Shown: positions 7,517 to 17,052, counted from the first letter of the stretch. The stretch is DNA of 64,000 nt from Bauldia sp. (GCA_028284325.1 JANQRX010000010.1:434001-498000); one strand, 5' to 3'. Notes: a model not told the origin generated them from the letters alone. Numbers and translations are program-made.

Positions 7517-8308
7517 TCAGGCCAGGCTCGCTCCGACCATGAAGGCCGCGAGCGAAATCTGCTGACACGCTCCCAGCGTGTCGCCGGTGTAACCGCCCAG
7601 CGTGCGCGTCGCCACGTGGGAGATCATATAGGCGCCAATCATGGCGAAAACAGTTGCGGCCAGAGTGGCGACAACGCCGATCGCGGGTACGGCGAGGACG
7701 AGCAGCGCACCCAGCGAGGCCGCAACCGCGACGCCGACATCGGTGCGATCAGGACCTTCGCCGGCCGCCAGGCCGTCGTCGCGGGCCGGCACACCGAGCC
7801 GCCAGGCGGCCGCCATGGCGCCGCGCGACACGGTCTCCGCGGCGGCAAGCACCAGGGCCGCCATCACCGGTGATCGACCGGCGAGCACCGCCATGGCCGC
7901 GATCCGCAGGGCGAGCGTCAGTACCAGCGCCGCGACACCGAACGTGCCGAGATGGCCGTCGCGCATGATCGCCAGCCGCTCGTCCCGACTCTGGCCGCCG
8001 AAGCCGTCGAACGTGTCGGCGAGGCCGTCCTCGTGGAGCGCACCCGTGACCCAGACCACGGTAGCGATCGCCAGCGTGGCGGCGACCGGCGAGGGGATGC
8101 CCACCATCGTGGCGAGGAGGAGGACGATCGCCCCGGCCGCGCCGATCAGGAATCCGACGGCCGGGAACGCCCATACGGCCCGGCTCACCGGGGCGTCGTC
8201 GAGATAGGCCGGCGGCACGGGCAGGCGGGTCAGAAAGCCCACGGCCGCCGCAAACCGGCGGAACCGCAAACCGGCGGCTTCGTCGTCGTCGAGTCGTTGG
8301 GCGGCCAT
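7517..8308 (-). CDS. cobS: Adenosylcobinamide-GDP ribazoletransferase (CobS/CobV)
   Basis: The last step of the nucleotide-loop assembly of vitamin B12: joins adenosylcobinamide-GDP with alpha-ribazole at the inner membrane. At 263 residues it is normal length and very hydrophobic. It carries the family signature HEDGLADTFDGFGG followed by RDERLAIMRDGHLGTFG, whose aspartates bind magnesium. Start is ATG 8308, preceded by GGAGGTG at a good distance. It is divergent from cobT, 93 bases apart, and that gap has no cobalamin riboswitch. The frame remains open far upstream, antisense to cobT, which is an artefact of GC-rich coding. Confidence 0.94.
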   Translation of the reverse strand: MAAQRLDDDEAAGLRFRRFAAAVGFLTRLPVPPAYLDDAPVSRAVWAFPAVGFLIGAAGAIVLLLATMVGIPSPVAATLAIATVVWVTGALHEDGLADTFDGFGGQSRDERLAIMRDGHLGTFGVAALVLTLALRIAAMAVLAGRSPVMAALVLAAAETVSRGAMAAAWRLGVPARDDGLAAGEGPDRTDVGVAVAASLGALLVLAVPAIGVVATLAATVFAMIGAYMISHVATRTLGGYTGDTLGACQQISLAAFMVGASLA

Positions 8309-8401
8309 GACACCTCCGCTGCTGTGGCTCCCGGCGGGGGGCGCAGGTATAAACCGCGCGCCGCGCCCTGTCGCGCACCCTACGTGCCCTGCGAGGTTCC
8401 G

Positions 8402-9433
8402 ATGCCGACATCCGTGAGCGGCCTTCCCTTCGACGATATCCGCGCCATCCTGCGCGCACTGCCGCCGAAGGACGAGGAGGCCATTGCCGCGGTCCGCGCC
8501 CGCGACCGGGACTTGACCAAGCCTGCCGGGTCGCTCGGCCGCATGGAGGAACTGGTGGAATGGCTGGCCGCCTGGCAGGGCCTGGCGCCGCCCCGCGTCG
8601 ACCGGCCGCTGGTCGCCGTCTTTGCCGCCAACCATGGCGTCGCCGCCCGCGGTGTGTCGGCCTATCCGCCGTCGGTGACCCGGCAGATGGTCGACAACTT
8701 CATGGCCGGCGGCGCGGCGATCAACCAGATCTGTGCCGCCAACGACCTCGGGCTGAAGGTGCTCGACCTCGCGCTCGAGGTGCCGAGCGACGACATCACC
8801 GTGGCGCCGGCGCTGAGCGAGGAAGCTTGCGCCGGGACCATCGCCTTCGGCATGGAGGCGGTCGCTGGCGGGACCGATCTCCTGTGTCTCGGCGAGATGG
8901 GGATCGGCAACACGACCATAGCGGCGGCCCTGTTCTGTGCGTTGTTCGGCGGCGGGGCCGCGGACTGGGTGGGGCGCGGTACCGGCGTCGACGAGCCGGG
9001 GCTCGCCCGCAAGGCCGAGGTCGTGACCGCCGCGCTGGAGCGTCACCAGGCGCATTTCGGCGATCCGCTGGAGGTTCTCCGCCGACTGGGCGGGCGCGAG
9101 GTCGCCGCCATGGTGGGGGCGATCGTCGCCGGCCGGACGGAGCGTGTCCCGGTGATCGTCGACGGATTCGTTGCGACGGCGGCCGCCGCCGTCCTCCACC
9201 GTCTCGATCCCGGTGCCATCGATCACTGCCTGTTCGGGCATCGTTCCGCCGAGCGCGCGCATGGCTGGGCGCTGGAGGCGATGGGCCAGCGGCCCTTGCT
9301 CGACCTGGGGATGCGGCTGGGCGAGGGGACGGGCGCCGCGCTGGCGGCCGTGGTGGTGCGTTCGGCAGCGCGCATTCATAGCGGCATGGCGACCTTCGCC
9401 ACGGCCGGCGTGGACCGCAAGACCGACGATTAG
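8402..9433 (+). CDS. cobT: Nicotinate-nucleotide-dimethylbenzimidazole phosphoribosyltransferase
   Basis: Makes alpha-ribazole 5'-phosphate from nicotinate mononucleotide and dimethylbenzimidazole, supplying the lower ligand that CobS attaches. At 343 residues the protein is of typical size. It shows LTKPAGSLGRMEELVEWLA near the N-terminus, FAANHGVAARGVSAYP, GEMGIGNTTIAAAL, and the C-terminal GMRLGEGTGAAL block with the catalytic glutamate at E308. Start is ATG 8402; the frame is open further upstream, antisense to cobS, but the family begins here. The 3' end overlaps the convergent kinase gene by 4 bases. Confidence 0.95.
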   Translation: MPTSVSGLPFDDIRAILRALPPKDEEAIAAVRARDRDLTKPAGSLGRMEELVEWLAAWQGLAPPRVDRPLVAVFAANHGVAARGVSAYPPSVTRQMVDNFMAGGAAINQICAANDLGLKVLDLALEVPSDDITVAPALSEEACAGTIAFGMEAVAGGTDLLCLGEMGIGNTTIAAALFCALFGGGAADWVGRGTGVDEPGLARKAEVVTAALERHQAHFGDPLEVLRRLGGREVAAMVGAIVAGRTERVPVIVDGFVATAAAAVLHRLDPGAIDHCLFGHRSAERAHGWALEAMGQRPLLDLGMRLGEGTGAALAAVVVRSAARIHSGMATFATAGVDRKTDD

Positions 9434-11001
9434 CTGGCCTCGCGAAGGCGCACCCGCGACTCCGTCTCAACCGCGCCGTCGTCCTTGGCCTGCGCGGCCG
9501 GCGATTCGGACGACACCGGCGGCGGCTCCATGGTCCGTGACGACGGGAAGACGGCTCTGGCTTCCGTGCCCTCGCGCAGCTTGGACGTGAGTTCGAACGC
9601 GCCGTCATGGTTGGCCATCAGGGCCTGCACGATGGTCAGCCCAAGGCCGGCGCCGGGCTCAGCCCCGCTGATGGCGATCGCGCCCTGGCCAAAGGCCGAC
9701 AGCACGATCGGGATCTGCTCCTCCGGAATGCCCGGCCCGTTGTCGATCACCGACAGGAACTGCCCGCCGTCCTCGGTCTTGCCCACCCTCAGGGTGATCT
9801 TGCCGCCATTGGGGGTGAACTTGAGCGCATTGCTGAGCAGGTTGAGCGTGATCTGGCGCACCGCCCGCTCGTCGGCCCACATCTTGAGCAGGCCGGGTTC
9901 GAAGTCCTCGACGATGGTGAGTTGCTTGGCCTTGGCCTTGAGCTGCACCAGCTTGTGGCAATCGCCGACGACCGCGGCAACGTCCACGGCTTCCTCGGAC
10001 AGCTCGCGCCGTCCCGCCTCGATCCGCGACAGGTCGAGGATCTCGTTGATGAGGTTGAGAAGGTACTGGCCGCTGTCGTGGATGTCGGAAACGTACTCCT
10101 TGTAGGAGTCGTTGCCGACGGGGCCGAGCACTTCCTTCTGCATAATCTCCGAGAAGCCGAGAATGGCGTTGAGCGGCGTCCGCAACTCGTGGCTCATGGT
10201 GGCAAGGAACCGGGACTTCGCCAGATTGGCCGCCTCGGCGCGGTGGCGAGCCTCGTCCGAGATCGCCTTGGCGGTGGAGAGTTCGGCGATCAGCAGGTCC
10301 TTCTCGGCACGAAACTCCAGCATGTTGAGCGTCGCCGAATGGAGCCGCGTCGACAAGAGGATGAAGAAGATCAGGGCGCAGACGGCCATGACGGCAAGCG
10401 CGATGTGGAAGACCTCGCCGTGTCCGAGGTAGACAGCGACCAGCGCCAGTGTGACCGGTACGGTCCCCGCGACCGCGGCCAACGGGACCGTGGAGGCGAG
10501 CGCCGTGGTGACCGACACGACCACCAGCATGGCCGCAAGCTGGAAGGTGTCGAGGCCGGGCGTCGTGGCGGAGAAGGGGGTGACCACGAACAGGGCCGCC
10601 CAGGCGAGTCCGCCCAGGAGTTCGGCGCCGAAGAAGCGGCGGCGCCACTGCCGGATCGCCTTGCCGTCGCGCGGCAGCTTGCCGTAGCGGTGGCAAAGAA
10701 CGGTGATGAAGATGTGGGTCGCGATCACGACCGCCGCCCAGACCGTAATCGGGCCCGGCTCGGTCCACGGGATCGATGCGCCCGCGACCAGCACCACCAG
10801 CAGGGGAATGGCGTAGGCGGCGCTGACCCGGTTGCGCGCATAGGTCAGCGCCAGTTCGTGGTCGAAGGCGACCGGATTGCCGGAACTCGATGTCAGGCGT
10901 TCGCGCTGCTCCTGAACGGTGCGGTGGACGGTCTTCCGTCGCGCCGCCTTGGCCCGGCTGAGAGCAGTCTGGCTGTCGGGAGTTTGTACCGAGGCGTCCA
11001 A
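9430..11001 (-). CDS. Membrane sensor histidine kinase (PleC/DivJ/PdhS-like core)
   Basis: 523 residues. A cytoplasmic N-terminal tail of ~65 residues is followed by about six membrane segments (to ~residue 215), a short coiled linker, and the kinase core. The phosphorylated histidine is H271 in FLATMSHELRTPLNAILGFSEIM. The ATPase domain has the N box LNLLSNALKFTPNGG, DNGPGIP and GLGLTIVQALM. This dimerisation sequence resembles the DivJ/PleC/PdhS kinases controlling alphaproteobacterial development. There is no receiver domain and no adjacent response regulator, so it signals to an unlinked partner. The last ~35 residues after the ATPase domain are a polar tail. The sensed signal is unknown. 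Confidence 0.88.
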   Translation of the reverse strand: MDASVQTPDSQTALSRAKAARRKTVHRTVQEQRERLTSSSGNPVAFDHELALTYARNRVSAAYAIPLLVVLVAGASIPWTEPGPITVWAAVVIATHIFITVLCHRYGKLPRDGKAIRQWRRRFFGAELLGGLAWAALFVVTPFSATTPGLDTFQLAAMLVVVSVTTALASTVPLAAVAGTVPVTLALVAVYLGHGEVFHIALAVMAVCALIFFILLSTRLHSATLNMLEFRAEKDLLIAELSTAKAISDEARHRAEAANLAKSRFLATMSHELRTPLNAILGFSEIMQKEVLGPVGNDSYKEYVSDIHDSGQYLLNLINEILDLSRIEAGRRELSEEAVDVAAVVGDCHKLVQLKAKAKQLTIVEDFEPGLLKMWADERAVRQITLNLLSNALKFTPNGGKITLRVGKTEDGGQFLSVIDNGPGIPEEQIPIVLSAFGQGAIAISGAEPGAGLGLTIVQALMANHDGAFELTSKLREGTEARAVFPSSRTMEPPPVSSESPAAQAKDDGAVETESRVRLREAS

Positions 11002-11102
11002 GGCTTGTACCGTTGACCGATGAAACCCGCGCCGTCTGGCACGCCGGCGGGAGCATCGCCGAAAAAGGTTAAATCCACGGTCAGCAAGATGGTTAAACCG
11101 CC

Positions 11103-11756
11103 ATGAAATCCGCCACGGACCAACCGGGTTCGCGGGAGGCCGCGGGCCCGGGGCTCGACGAGCTTCTCGCCGCCGTCCGCGCGTGCCGCATCTGCAAGGA
11201 CGAGCCCAGGGGGAAGGCGCTCCCCCATGAACCGCGGCCCGTGCTGCGCGCCGCGTCCACCGCGCGCCTGTGCATCGCCGGGCAGGCGCCGGGCACCCGC
11301 GTCCACGCCTCCGGTGTGCCGTTCACCGATCCCTCCGGCGACCGGCTGCGCGCCTGGCTCGATCTCGACGAAGCGACGTTCTACGACGAGACCCGTGTGG
11401 CCATTGTGCCCATGGGCTTCTGTTTCCCGGGATTGGATGCGAAGGGCGGCGATCGCCCGCCCCGCCGTGAATGCGCGCCGGCGTGGCGCCAGCAGGTCAT
11501 GGATCGGCTGCCGGCGATCCGTCTGGTGGTCACCGTCGGGCTCTATGCACAGAAGTGGCATCTTGGCGACGGCTACACCGGCAACCTGACGGATACGGTC
11601 GCCGCGTGGCGCACCTATCTCGATGGGGAGCCGGTAGTGATCCCGGTGCCGCACCCCTCATGGCGCAACAACGCTTGGCTGAAACGGCATCCGTGGTTCG
11701 AGGCTGAGCTGCTGCCGGAACTGCGACGGCGGGTCAGAACGGCGCTCGACGATTGA
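11103..11756 (+). CDS. Uracil-DNA glycosylase family protein
   Basis: A 217-residue single-domain protein of the uracil-DNA glycosylase superfamily. Visible motifs are IAGQAPGTRVHASGVPFTDPSG (water-activating motif region) and PHPSWRNNAWLKRHPWFE (leucine-loop/HPS motif). Only one CxxC pair (CRIC, ~residue 30) is present, so the four-cysteine Fe-S cluster of families 4 and 5 seems absent. The likely role is base excision of uracil or a related damaged base, but this subgroup is poorly studied and its substrate is uncertain. Start is ATG 11103; the histidine kinase is divergent 100 bases away. Confidence 0.8.
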   Translation: MKSATDQPGSREAAGPGLDELLAAVRACRICKDEPRGKALPHEPRPVLRAASTARLCIAGQAPGTRVHASGVPFTDPSGDRLRAWLDLDEATFYDETRVAIVPMGFCFPGLDAKGGDRPPRRECAPAWRQQVMDRLPAIRLVVTVGLYAQKWHLGDGYTGNLTDTVAAWRTYLDGEPVVIPVPHPSWRNNAWLKRHPWFEAELLPELRRRVRTALDD

Positions 11757-11832
11757 CATGCGCAAAATTATTCGCCAAATGACGGAGTAGAACGGCTGAA
11801 ATAGAAAATCAGTCCAACATGGTGGAGTTTCC

Positions 11833-12327
11833 ATGGTCGATCGCCTCGATCGCAAGATCCTGCAGATCCTGCAGGAAGACGCCACGGTGCCGGTCGCCGA
11901 GATCGGCCGGCGGGTCGGTCTGTCGACGACGCCGTGCTGGCGCCGGATCCAGAAGATGGAGGAAGACGGCGTCATTACCGGGCGCGTGGCACTGCTCGAT
12001 CCCGCGCAGGTCAACACCCGCGTCACCGCCTTCGTCTCCATCACAACCAACCAGCACAACGACGAATGGCTCAAGCGCTTCGCCGAGGTCATCCGTGACC
12101 TGCCGGAGGTGGTCGAGTTCTACCGCATGGCCGGGCAGGTGGACTATCTGCTGCGTGTCGTGGTGCCGGACATCGCCGCCTACGACGACTTCTATCAGCG
12201 CCTGATCGCGAAGATCGACATCGCCGACGTGTCGACCACGTTCGCGATGGAGCAGATCAAGTACACGACCAAGCTGCCGCTGAACTATCTCAAGGTTGCC
12301 AAGGAACGCCAGCGGGCGTCGGGCTAG
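11833..12327 (+). CDS. Lrp/AsnC family transcriptional regulator
   Basis: 164 residues. An N-terminal helix-turn-helix (LDRKILQILQEDATVPVAEIGRRVGLSTTPCWRRI, quoted in parts) is followed by an Asn_C/RAM ligand-binding ferredoxin-like domain (residues ~65-150) with the VDYLLRVVV strand typical of the family. Such proteins form octamers and respond to amino acids. The ATG at 11833 has GGAG about 8 bases upstream. The AT-richer 76-base gap upstream probably holds its promoter. The target is not evident: the next gene is convergent and overlaps by 4 bases. Confidence 0.92.
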   Translation: MVDRLDRKILQILQEDATVPVAEIGRRVGLSTTPCWRRIQKMEEDGVITGRVALLDPAQVNTRVTAFVSITTNQHNDEWLKRFAEVIRDLPEVVEFYRMAGQVDYLLRVVVPDIAAYDDFYQRLIAKIDIADVSTTFAMEQIKYTTKLPLNYLKVAKERQRASG

Positions 12328-13028
12328 CTACGTTTGGCGTCGCGGTCTTTGATCCTGGCGATCTGCGTAGGGTCGGTGAGTTCGCGCACCGCGTTCCGCC
12401 CGACCCACCGCCGGGTCTTGTCGTCGCTCGCCGCGAGACGCTCGGCCAGGGCGAGGGCGTTGCCATGGAGGCTTGCGTTGCGTTTGCCGATCTGACGCAG
12501 GGCCCAGTTGACGGCTTTCTTCACGAAGTTGCGCTCGTCGCCGGCATGGTCGTCGATCCGTTCGAGCATGGGCGCGAACCACGCATCGTCGACGGCCTTG
12601 AGGTGCACCGCGGCGGCGGCCATGAGCGCGAAGGCGGCCCGCCGAACGAAGGTCCGTTCGTCAACGGCCCACCGCGCGATGCAGTCTTCGACGTGATCCG
12701 TCTTCACATACAGTTTCAGGCCGGCCTGGTCGCACAGGTCCCAGGAATCGAAATCGGCCGTCCAGGCGTCCATCAGGGCAGGGGTCATCGCCCGCGGATC
12801 GGCAATGAGGACGGCGAGGATCCGGGCTTCGTGCCAGCCGCTCGCCCACAGCTCAAGCGCCAGCGCGTGGTCGCGACCGAGGCGCTTGGCGACCGGGCGG
12901 AGCGACGCCATGGAGATGCCGAAGGCACGGTCGACGCTGATGCCGTAGCGCGCCATGCCGGCCCGATTGTGCTCCGAGCCGAGTGTCCGCAGCTCCCCGA
13001 TGATGGTTTCGATGCGCGGATCGCTCAC
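12324..13028 (-). CDS. AlkD-like DNA alkylation repair protein
   Basis: 234 residues of HEAT-like helical repeats matching the AlkD/DNA alkylation repair family. These flipping-free glycosylases remove positively charged alkylated bases. Recognisable stretches are DFDSWDLCDQAG, ERTFVRRAAFALMAAAAV and ERNFVKKAVNWALRQIGKRN, in which the W and D residues of the AlkD active site are kept. It starts with GTG, sharing GTGA with the stop of the upstream dehydrogenase gene, so translation is coupled. The 3' end overlaps the convergent Lrp gene by 4 bases. Confidence 0.85.
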   Translation of the reverse strand: MSDPRIETIIGELRTLGSEHNRAGMARYGISVDRAFGISMASLRPVAKRLGRDHALALELWASGWHEARILAVLIADPRAMTPALMDAWTADFDSWDLCDQAGLKLYVKTDHVEDCIARWAVDERTFVRRAAFALMAAAAVHLKAVDDAWFAPMLERIDDHAGDERNFVKKAVNWALRQIGKRNASLHGNALALAERLAASDDKTRRWVGRNAVRELTDPTQIARIKDRDAKRS

Positions 13029-13897
13029 GGTCGCTCAAGCCGCGCGATAAGGCTGGACGTATCCCACCGCGCGCCGCCCATGGCCTGGACCTCGGCGTAG
13101 AACTGATCGACCAGCGCGGTCACCGGCAGGACGGCGCCGTTGCACTGCGCCTCGGCGATCGTGATCGCCAGGTCCTTGCGCATCCAGTCGACCGCAAACC
13201 CGAACTCGAAATCGCCGGCGTTCATGGTCGCGTGGCGGTTCTCCATCTGCCAGGATTGCGCCGCGCCCTTGGAGATCACGTCGATGACGCCTTCGACGTC
13301 GAGGCCGGCCCGCTTGGCGAAGTGGATGCCCTCGGCCAGTCCCTGGACCAGGCCGGCGATGCAGATCTGGTTGACCATCTTGGTCAGTTGGCCCGCACCG
13401 GCCGGGCCCATGAGGCCGATCATGCGGGCGTAGGCGTCGAGCACCGGCCGTGTCCGTTCGAAGGTTGCCGACTTCCCGCCGACCATGATGGACAGGACAC
13501 CGTTCTCGGCGCCGGCTTGGCCGCCGGAGACCGGTGCGTCGAGGAAGCCGATGGTCTGCTCGGCCGCGCGCACTTCCAGTTCGCGGGCGATGTCGGCCGA
13601 GGCGGTGGTATGATCGACCAGGATCGCGCCCTCCGACAGCCCGGCCAGGATCCCGTCGGGCCCGTAGGTGACCGAGCGGATATCGTCGTCGTTGCCGACG
13701 CACATCATCACGAACTCGGCGCCCTCGGCGGCCGCCCGCGGTGTCGGCGCCGCCTTGCCGCCATGGGTCTCGACCCAGCGCGCCGCCTTGTCGGCGGTGC
13801 GGTTGTACACCGTGACCTCGTGGCCGCCGCGCGCCGCCAGGTGGCCGGCCATCGGATAGCCCATTACGCCGAGGCCGATGAAGGAAACTTTTGCCAT
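13025..13897 (-). CDS. NAD(P)-dependent beta-hydroxyacid dehydrogenase (HIBADH/GarR family)
   Basis: 290 residues. The N-terminal Rossmann fold opens FIGLGVMGYPMAGHL, the substrate motif is DAPVSGGQAGAENG, and the catalytic lysine sits in GAGQLTKMVNQ. The family reduces or oxidises beta-hydroxyacids such as 3-hydroxyisobutyrate or tartronate semialdehyde; the specific substrate is not readable. I start at ATG 13897, which places the Rossmann motif at residue 5; the frame runs on upstream into DNA antisense to the tspO region but without homology. It overlaps the AlkD-like gene by 4 bases. Confidence 0.9.
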   Translation of the reverse strand: MAKVSFIGLGVMGYPMAGHLAARGGHEVTVYNRTADKAARWVETHGGKAAPTPRAAAEGAEFVMMCVGNDDDIRSVTYGPDGILAGLSEGAILVDHTTASADIARELEVRAAEQTIGFLDAPVSGGQAGAENGVLSIMVGGKSATFERTRPVLDAYARMIGLMGPAGAGQLTKMVNQICIAGLVQGLAEGIHFAKRAGLDVEGVIDVISKGAAQSWQMENRHATMNAGDFEFGFAVDWMRKDLAITIAEAQCNGAVLPVTALVDQFYAEVQAMGGARWDTSSLIARLERP

Positions 13898-13940
13898 GTC
13901 TTGCTCCGTGTGCGCCCGTGCGGGTCGCGGATATAGGGGA

Positions 13941-14441
13941 TCAGTTGAGGAAGAAGATCGTCGCGTTGAGCACGGTCGCAAATCCGACCCAGGCGAGGTA
14001 GGGGAGCAACAGAATCGCCGCCGGCCGGCTGACATGACGCGCGCTTGCCGCCATCCAGGCGACCGCGGCGGTGAGCGCGATGATGGTCGCCAGCCCCAGC
14101 GCCGTGTTCTGCGCCCCGAAGAAGGCCCACGACCAGCCCGCATTGAGGGCCAGTTGGACGAAGAAGGCCGTCAGCGCCGTGTTCCGCGCCACGGAGCCCG
14201 GCCCGCTCCAGATCAGCCACGCCGCAACGCCCATCATGAGGTAGAGAATCGTCCACACGACGGGGAACACCGCATCGGGCGGCGTGAAAAAGGGCTTGTT
14301 GAGCCCCGGATACCAGCTCTCCAGGCCGGTGGCGGTGGCGACGGACCCCAGCCAACCGGCCGCCAGCGACACGCCCAAGAAGGCGACGAGTCCGACAAAT
14401 CTCGACGTGCTGCGTGGGCGCGTCACCTCGCTTTGGGTCAC
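13941..14441 (-). CDS. tspO: TspO/MBR family tryptophan-rich sensory protein
   Basis: 166 residues with five hydrophobic helices and the aromatic signatures of the translocator-protein family: WYPGLNKPFFTPPDAVFPVVW and LNAGWSWAFFGAQN. In alphaproteobacteria TspO binds porphyrins and modulates photosynthesis or stress genes from the outer membrane. I choose GTG 14441 (GTG ACC CAA) because GGAG lies 5 bases upstream and the first helix begins ~15 residues later. The gene is divergent from the Mrp gene (79 bases). No tetrapyrrole genes are adjacent. Confidence 0.9.
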   Translation of the reverse strand: MTQSEVTRPRSTSRFVGLVAFLGVSLAAGWLGSVATATGLESWYPGLNKPFFTPPDAVFPVVWTILYLMMGVAAWLIWSGPGSVARNTALTAFFVQLALNAGWSWAFFGAQNTALGLATIIALTAAVAWMAASARHVSRPAAILLLPYLAWVGFATVLNATIFFLN

Positions 14442-14520
14442 GACGACTCCGTGGTTGTGGTTGACCGGGCCGCACCGGAGACTAAGTTCGCCAGCGTCTC
14501 GAACCAAGATTCTTGTATAG

Positions 14521-15669
14521 ATGCCGACTGTTGACAAGGAAAGCGTCCTGGAGCGGTTGCGGAGCATTCGCGGACCGGACGACGATCGCGACATCGTGCG
14601 CCGTGGCATGGTGTCCGATATCGTCATTGCCGATGCCAGCGTGATGTTCTCCATCACCGTGCCGGCCGAGCGCGCGGCCGCTTTCGAGCCCATGCGTCAG
14701 GCCGCGGAGACCGCGGTCGGATCGATGGTCGGGGTCGACAAGGTCATGGTGGCGCTGACGGCCGAGCGCCGCGGCGGAGCGCCGCAGCGAACACCGCCGC
14801 AACAGCCGCCACCGCCAGCGGGCGCGCCGGGCGGCCGCCCCGCCGCGTCGTCATCCAAGCCCGATATCCCCGGCGTGGGCGCCATCATCGCCGTGGCGAG
14901 CGGCAAGGGCGGTGTCGGCAAGTCGACGACGGCCGCCAACCTCGCACTTGCCATGAAGGCCAACGGTCTCGCCGTCGGTATCCTCGACGCGGATATCTAC
15001 GGGCCGTCCATGCCGAGGCTGATGGGCATCTCCGGACGACCCAAGGCCGACGCCAACCGGATGCTGGCGCCGCTGGAAGCCTACGACATCAAGGTGATGT
15101 CGATGGGCTTCCTGGTGGACGAGGACACGCCGATGATATGGCGCGGCCCGATGGTGGTCTCGGCCCTGTCGCAGATGCTGCGCGAGGTCGCCTGGGGCGA
15201 ACTCGACGCGATGATCGTCGACATGCCGCCGGGAACCGGCGACGCCCAGCTCACCATGGCCCAGCAGGTGCCGCTCGCCGGGGCGGTGATCGTCTCGACG
15301 CCGCAGGATCTGGCCCTCATCGACGCCCGCAAGGGCCTGAACATGTTCAACCGCGTCGATGTCCCGGTGCTCGGCCTGATCGAGAACATGAGCTATTTCG
15401 TCTGTCCCCATTGCGGCGGGCGTTCGGACATCTTCTCCCACGGCGGCGCTCGGCGCGAGGCCGAACACCTGGGTGTCCCGCTCCTCGGCGAGGTACCGCT
15501 GGAGATGCGCATCCGCGAAACCTCCGACGGCGGTCGCCCGATCGTCGTGGACGACCCGGACGGTCCCTTCGCCGGCGTGTACCGCGACATCGCGACGGCG
15601 GTGTGGGAGGCGGTCAGCGGCCCCGGCGGGGGTGCGCGGCCGGCGCCCGCTATCGTGATCGAGGAGTAG
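14521..15669 (+). CDS. apbC: Mrp/NBP35 (ApbC) Fe-S cluster carrier ATPase
   Basis: 382 residues. An N-terminal MIP18/DUF59-like domain (~1-85) is joined by a Pro/Gln-rich linker to a deviant Walker A P-loop ATPase (AVASGKGGVGKSTTAANLA). Further family marks are DADIYGPSMPRLMG, MIVDMPPGTGDAQLT, and the CPHC pair that bridges a [4Fe-4S] cluster in the dimer. It assembles or delivers Fe-S clusters to apoproteins in the cytosol. The N-terminal domain lacks the classic DUF59 cysteine motif, as in many bacterial Mrp proteins. Complete. Confidence 0.94.
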   Translation: MPTVDKESVLERLRSIRGPDDDRDIVRRGMVSDIVIADASVMFSITVPAERAAAFEPMRQAAETAVGSMVGVDKVMVALTAERRGGAPQRTPPQQPPPPAGAPGGRPAASSSKPDIPGVGAIIAVASGKGGVGKSTTAANLALAMKANGLAVGILDADIYGPSMPRLMGISGRPKADANRMLAPLEAYDIKVMSMGFLVDEDTPMIWRGPMVVSALSQMLREVAWGELDAMIVDMPPGTGDAQLTMAQQVPLAGAVIVSTPQDLALIDARKGLNMFNRVDVPVLGLIENMSYFVCPHCGGRSDIFSHGGARREAEHLGVPLLGEVPLEMRIRETSDGGRPIVVDDPDGPFAGVYRDIATAVWEAVSGPGGGARPAPAIVIEE

Positions 15670-15676
15670 CAGCGCA

Positions 15677-16891
15677 TCAGCCGCGCGCCCACCGGCTCCA
15701 GACCCCCGTTGCGGTGCCCACCACCGCGAATCCCGCCATAACCGCCGTCACCGCCAGGGCCGACGGCCAGGCCGCGAGGGCCGCGCCTGCGATCACGGCC
15801 GAAGCCGCACCCGTGCCGAACTGCATGGCGCCGCCCAGACCCGAGGCGGTGCCCGCCAGATCGGGCCGCAGCGAGATGCTGCCGGCGATCGCCCCTGGCA
15901 GCGAGATACCGTTGCCGAGGCCGAGAAAGGTCATCGGCAGGAACAGCGTCCAGGCATTGAGCCACCCCGCGGCGAACAGCGCGATCATCAGGCCGATCGA
16001 GGCGCACACGATGGTGTTGCCGAGATTGAGCATCAGGTGGACGCCGAGGCGCTGCGAGAATCGGCCGGCGAGATAGTTGCCGACAAAGTAGCCGGCGGCG
16101 ACGAACAGGAGAAACGCACCGAGCTCGGTGGCGGTCAGGCCGATCAGCTCGGTGGCAACGAACGGCGCGCCGGCGAGGAACGAGAAATAGGTTCCGCTGA
16201 GCAGCGACATGGTCGCGGCATAGGCCCAGAACGCCGGTATTCTGAGCAGGGCGCCCATCTCCGCCAGCAGCGAACGCGCGGTATGGACGACGACGGTCGT
16301 CCGGGTTTCGGGCAGGATGATCCAGCTTCCGGCCAGCACGATCACCGCCATCGCCGCGATAAACAGGAACACCGCCCGCCACCCGAATGCATCGTCGATC
16401 GTGCCGCCGATGAACGGGCCGATCATCGGCACCACCGCCAGCCCCATCGTCACATAGCCGAGCACGCTGGCGGCGGCGTCGCGATCGTAAAGGTCGCGGA
16501 TGACCGCCCGGCCGACGACCACGCCGACGGAACTGCTGGCGCCCTGCACCAGGCGCGCGAGCACCAGGGCCTCCATGGCACCGGCGACCGCCGCAACGGC
16601 CCCGGAGACCGCGAACACGAGCAGCCCTGTCAACAGGACCGGCCGCCGGCCGAACCGGTCGGTCAGCGGGCCGATAACGAGCTGGCTGATCGCGGTGGCA
16701 ACCAGATAACCCGACAGGATGAGCTGAACGGCCGCCAGGTCGGTGGCAAACTCGGACCGGATCGACGGCAGCGAGGGTACGATCAGGCTGACCGCGATGG
16801 CATTCGTGGCCGTGATCGCAATCAGCACGCCTATGATCGCGAGGTTGGCGGTGCCGGGCGTGCGCTGATCTCCGGCATTAACGGATCGCAC
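15677..16891 (-). CDS. Bcr/CflA family multidrug efflux MFS transporter
   Basis: About 404 residues with twelve predicted membrane helices. The MFS loop motif GPLTDRFGRRPVLLTG follows helix 2, and VGRAVIRDLYDRDAAASVLGYV matches the Bcr/CflA (drug resistance, bicyclomycin/chloramphenicol type) signature after helix 4. It is a proton-driven exporter of the inner membrane; the substrate is unknown. I start at GTG 16891, which puts helix 1 about 17 residues in and has GGAG upstream. An ATG at 16954 would add 21 residues without support. It converges with apbC, 7 bases apart. Confidence 0.88.
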   Translation of the reverse strand: MRSVNAGDQRTPGTANLAIIGVLIAITATNAIAVSLIVPSLPSIRSEFATDLAAVQLILSGYLVATAISQLVIGPLTDRFGRRPVLLTGLLVFAVSGAVAAVAGAMEALVLARLVQGASSSVGVVVGRAVIRDLYDRDAAASVLGYVTMGLAVVPMIGPFIGGTIDDAFGWRAVFLFIAAMAVIVLAGSWIILPETRTTVVVHTARSLLAEMGALLRIPAFWAYAATMSLLSGTYFSFLAGAPFVATELIGLTATELGAFLLFVAAGYFVGNYLAGRFSQRLGVHLMLNLGNTIVCASIGLMIALFAAGWLNAWTLFLPMTFLGLGNGISLPGAIAGSISLRPDLAGTASGLGGAMQFGTGAASAVIAGAALAAWPSALAVTAVMAGFAVVGTATGVWSRWARG

Positions 16892-17052
16892 GATCAAGGG
16901 CTCCGCTGGAAACGGCAACGCGACGTGGTGGGTGGCGAGAGCGCGGCGGCGCAAAGAGAGTTGCCGCCCGGTAGGCGGCGACGCATGATGCGATTTGCGC
17001 CTGGGTTTGTCGAGCCGACGAACCGGCCGTGGGGAACGAGAGCGGGACGAAG

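Noticed and set aside
8309..8401. Possible cobalamin riboswitch between cobS and cobT
   Set aside because: The gap is only 93 bases and I see no B12-box sequence; it is too short for a full riboswitch.
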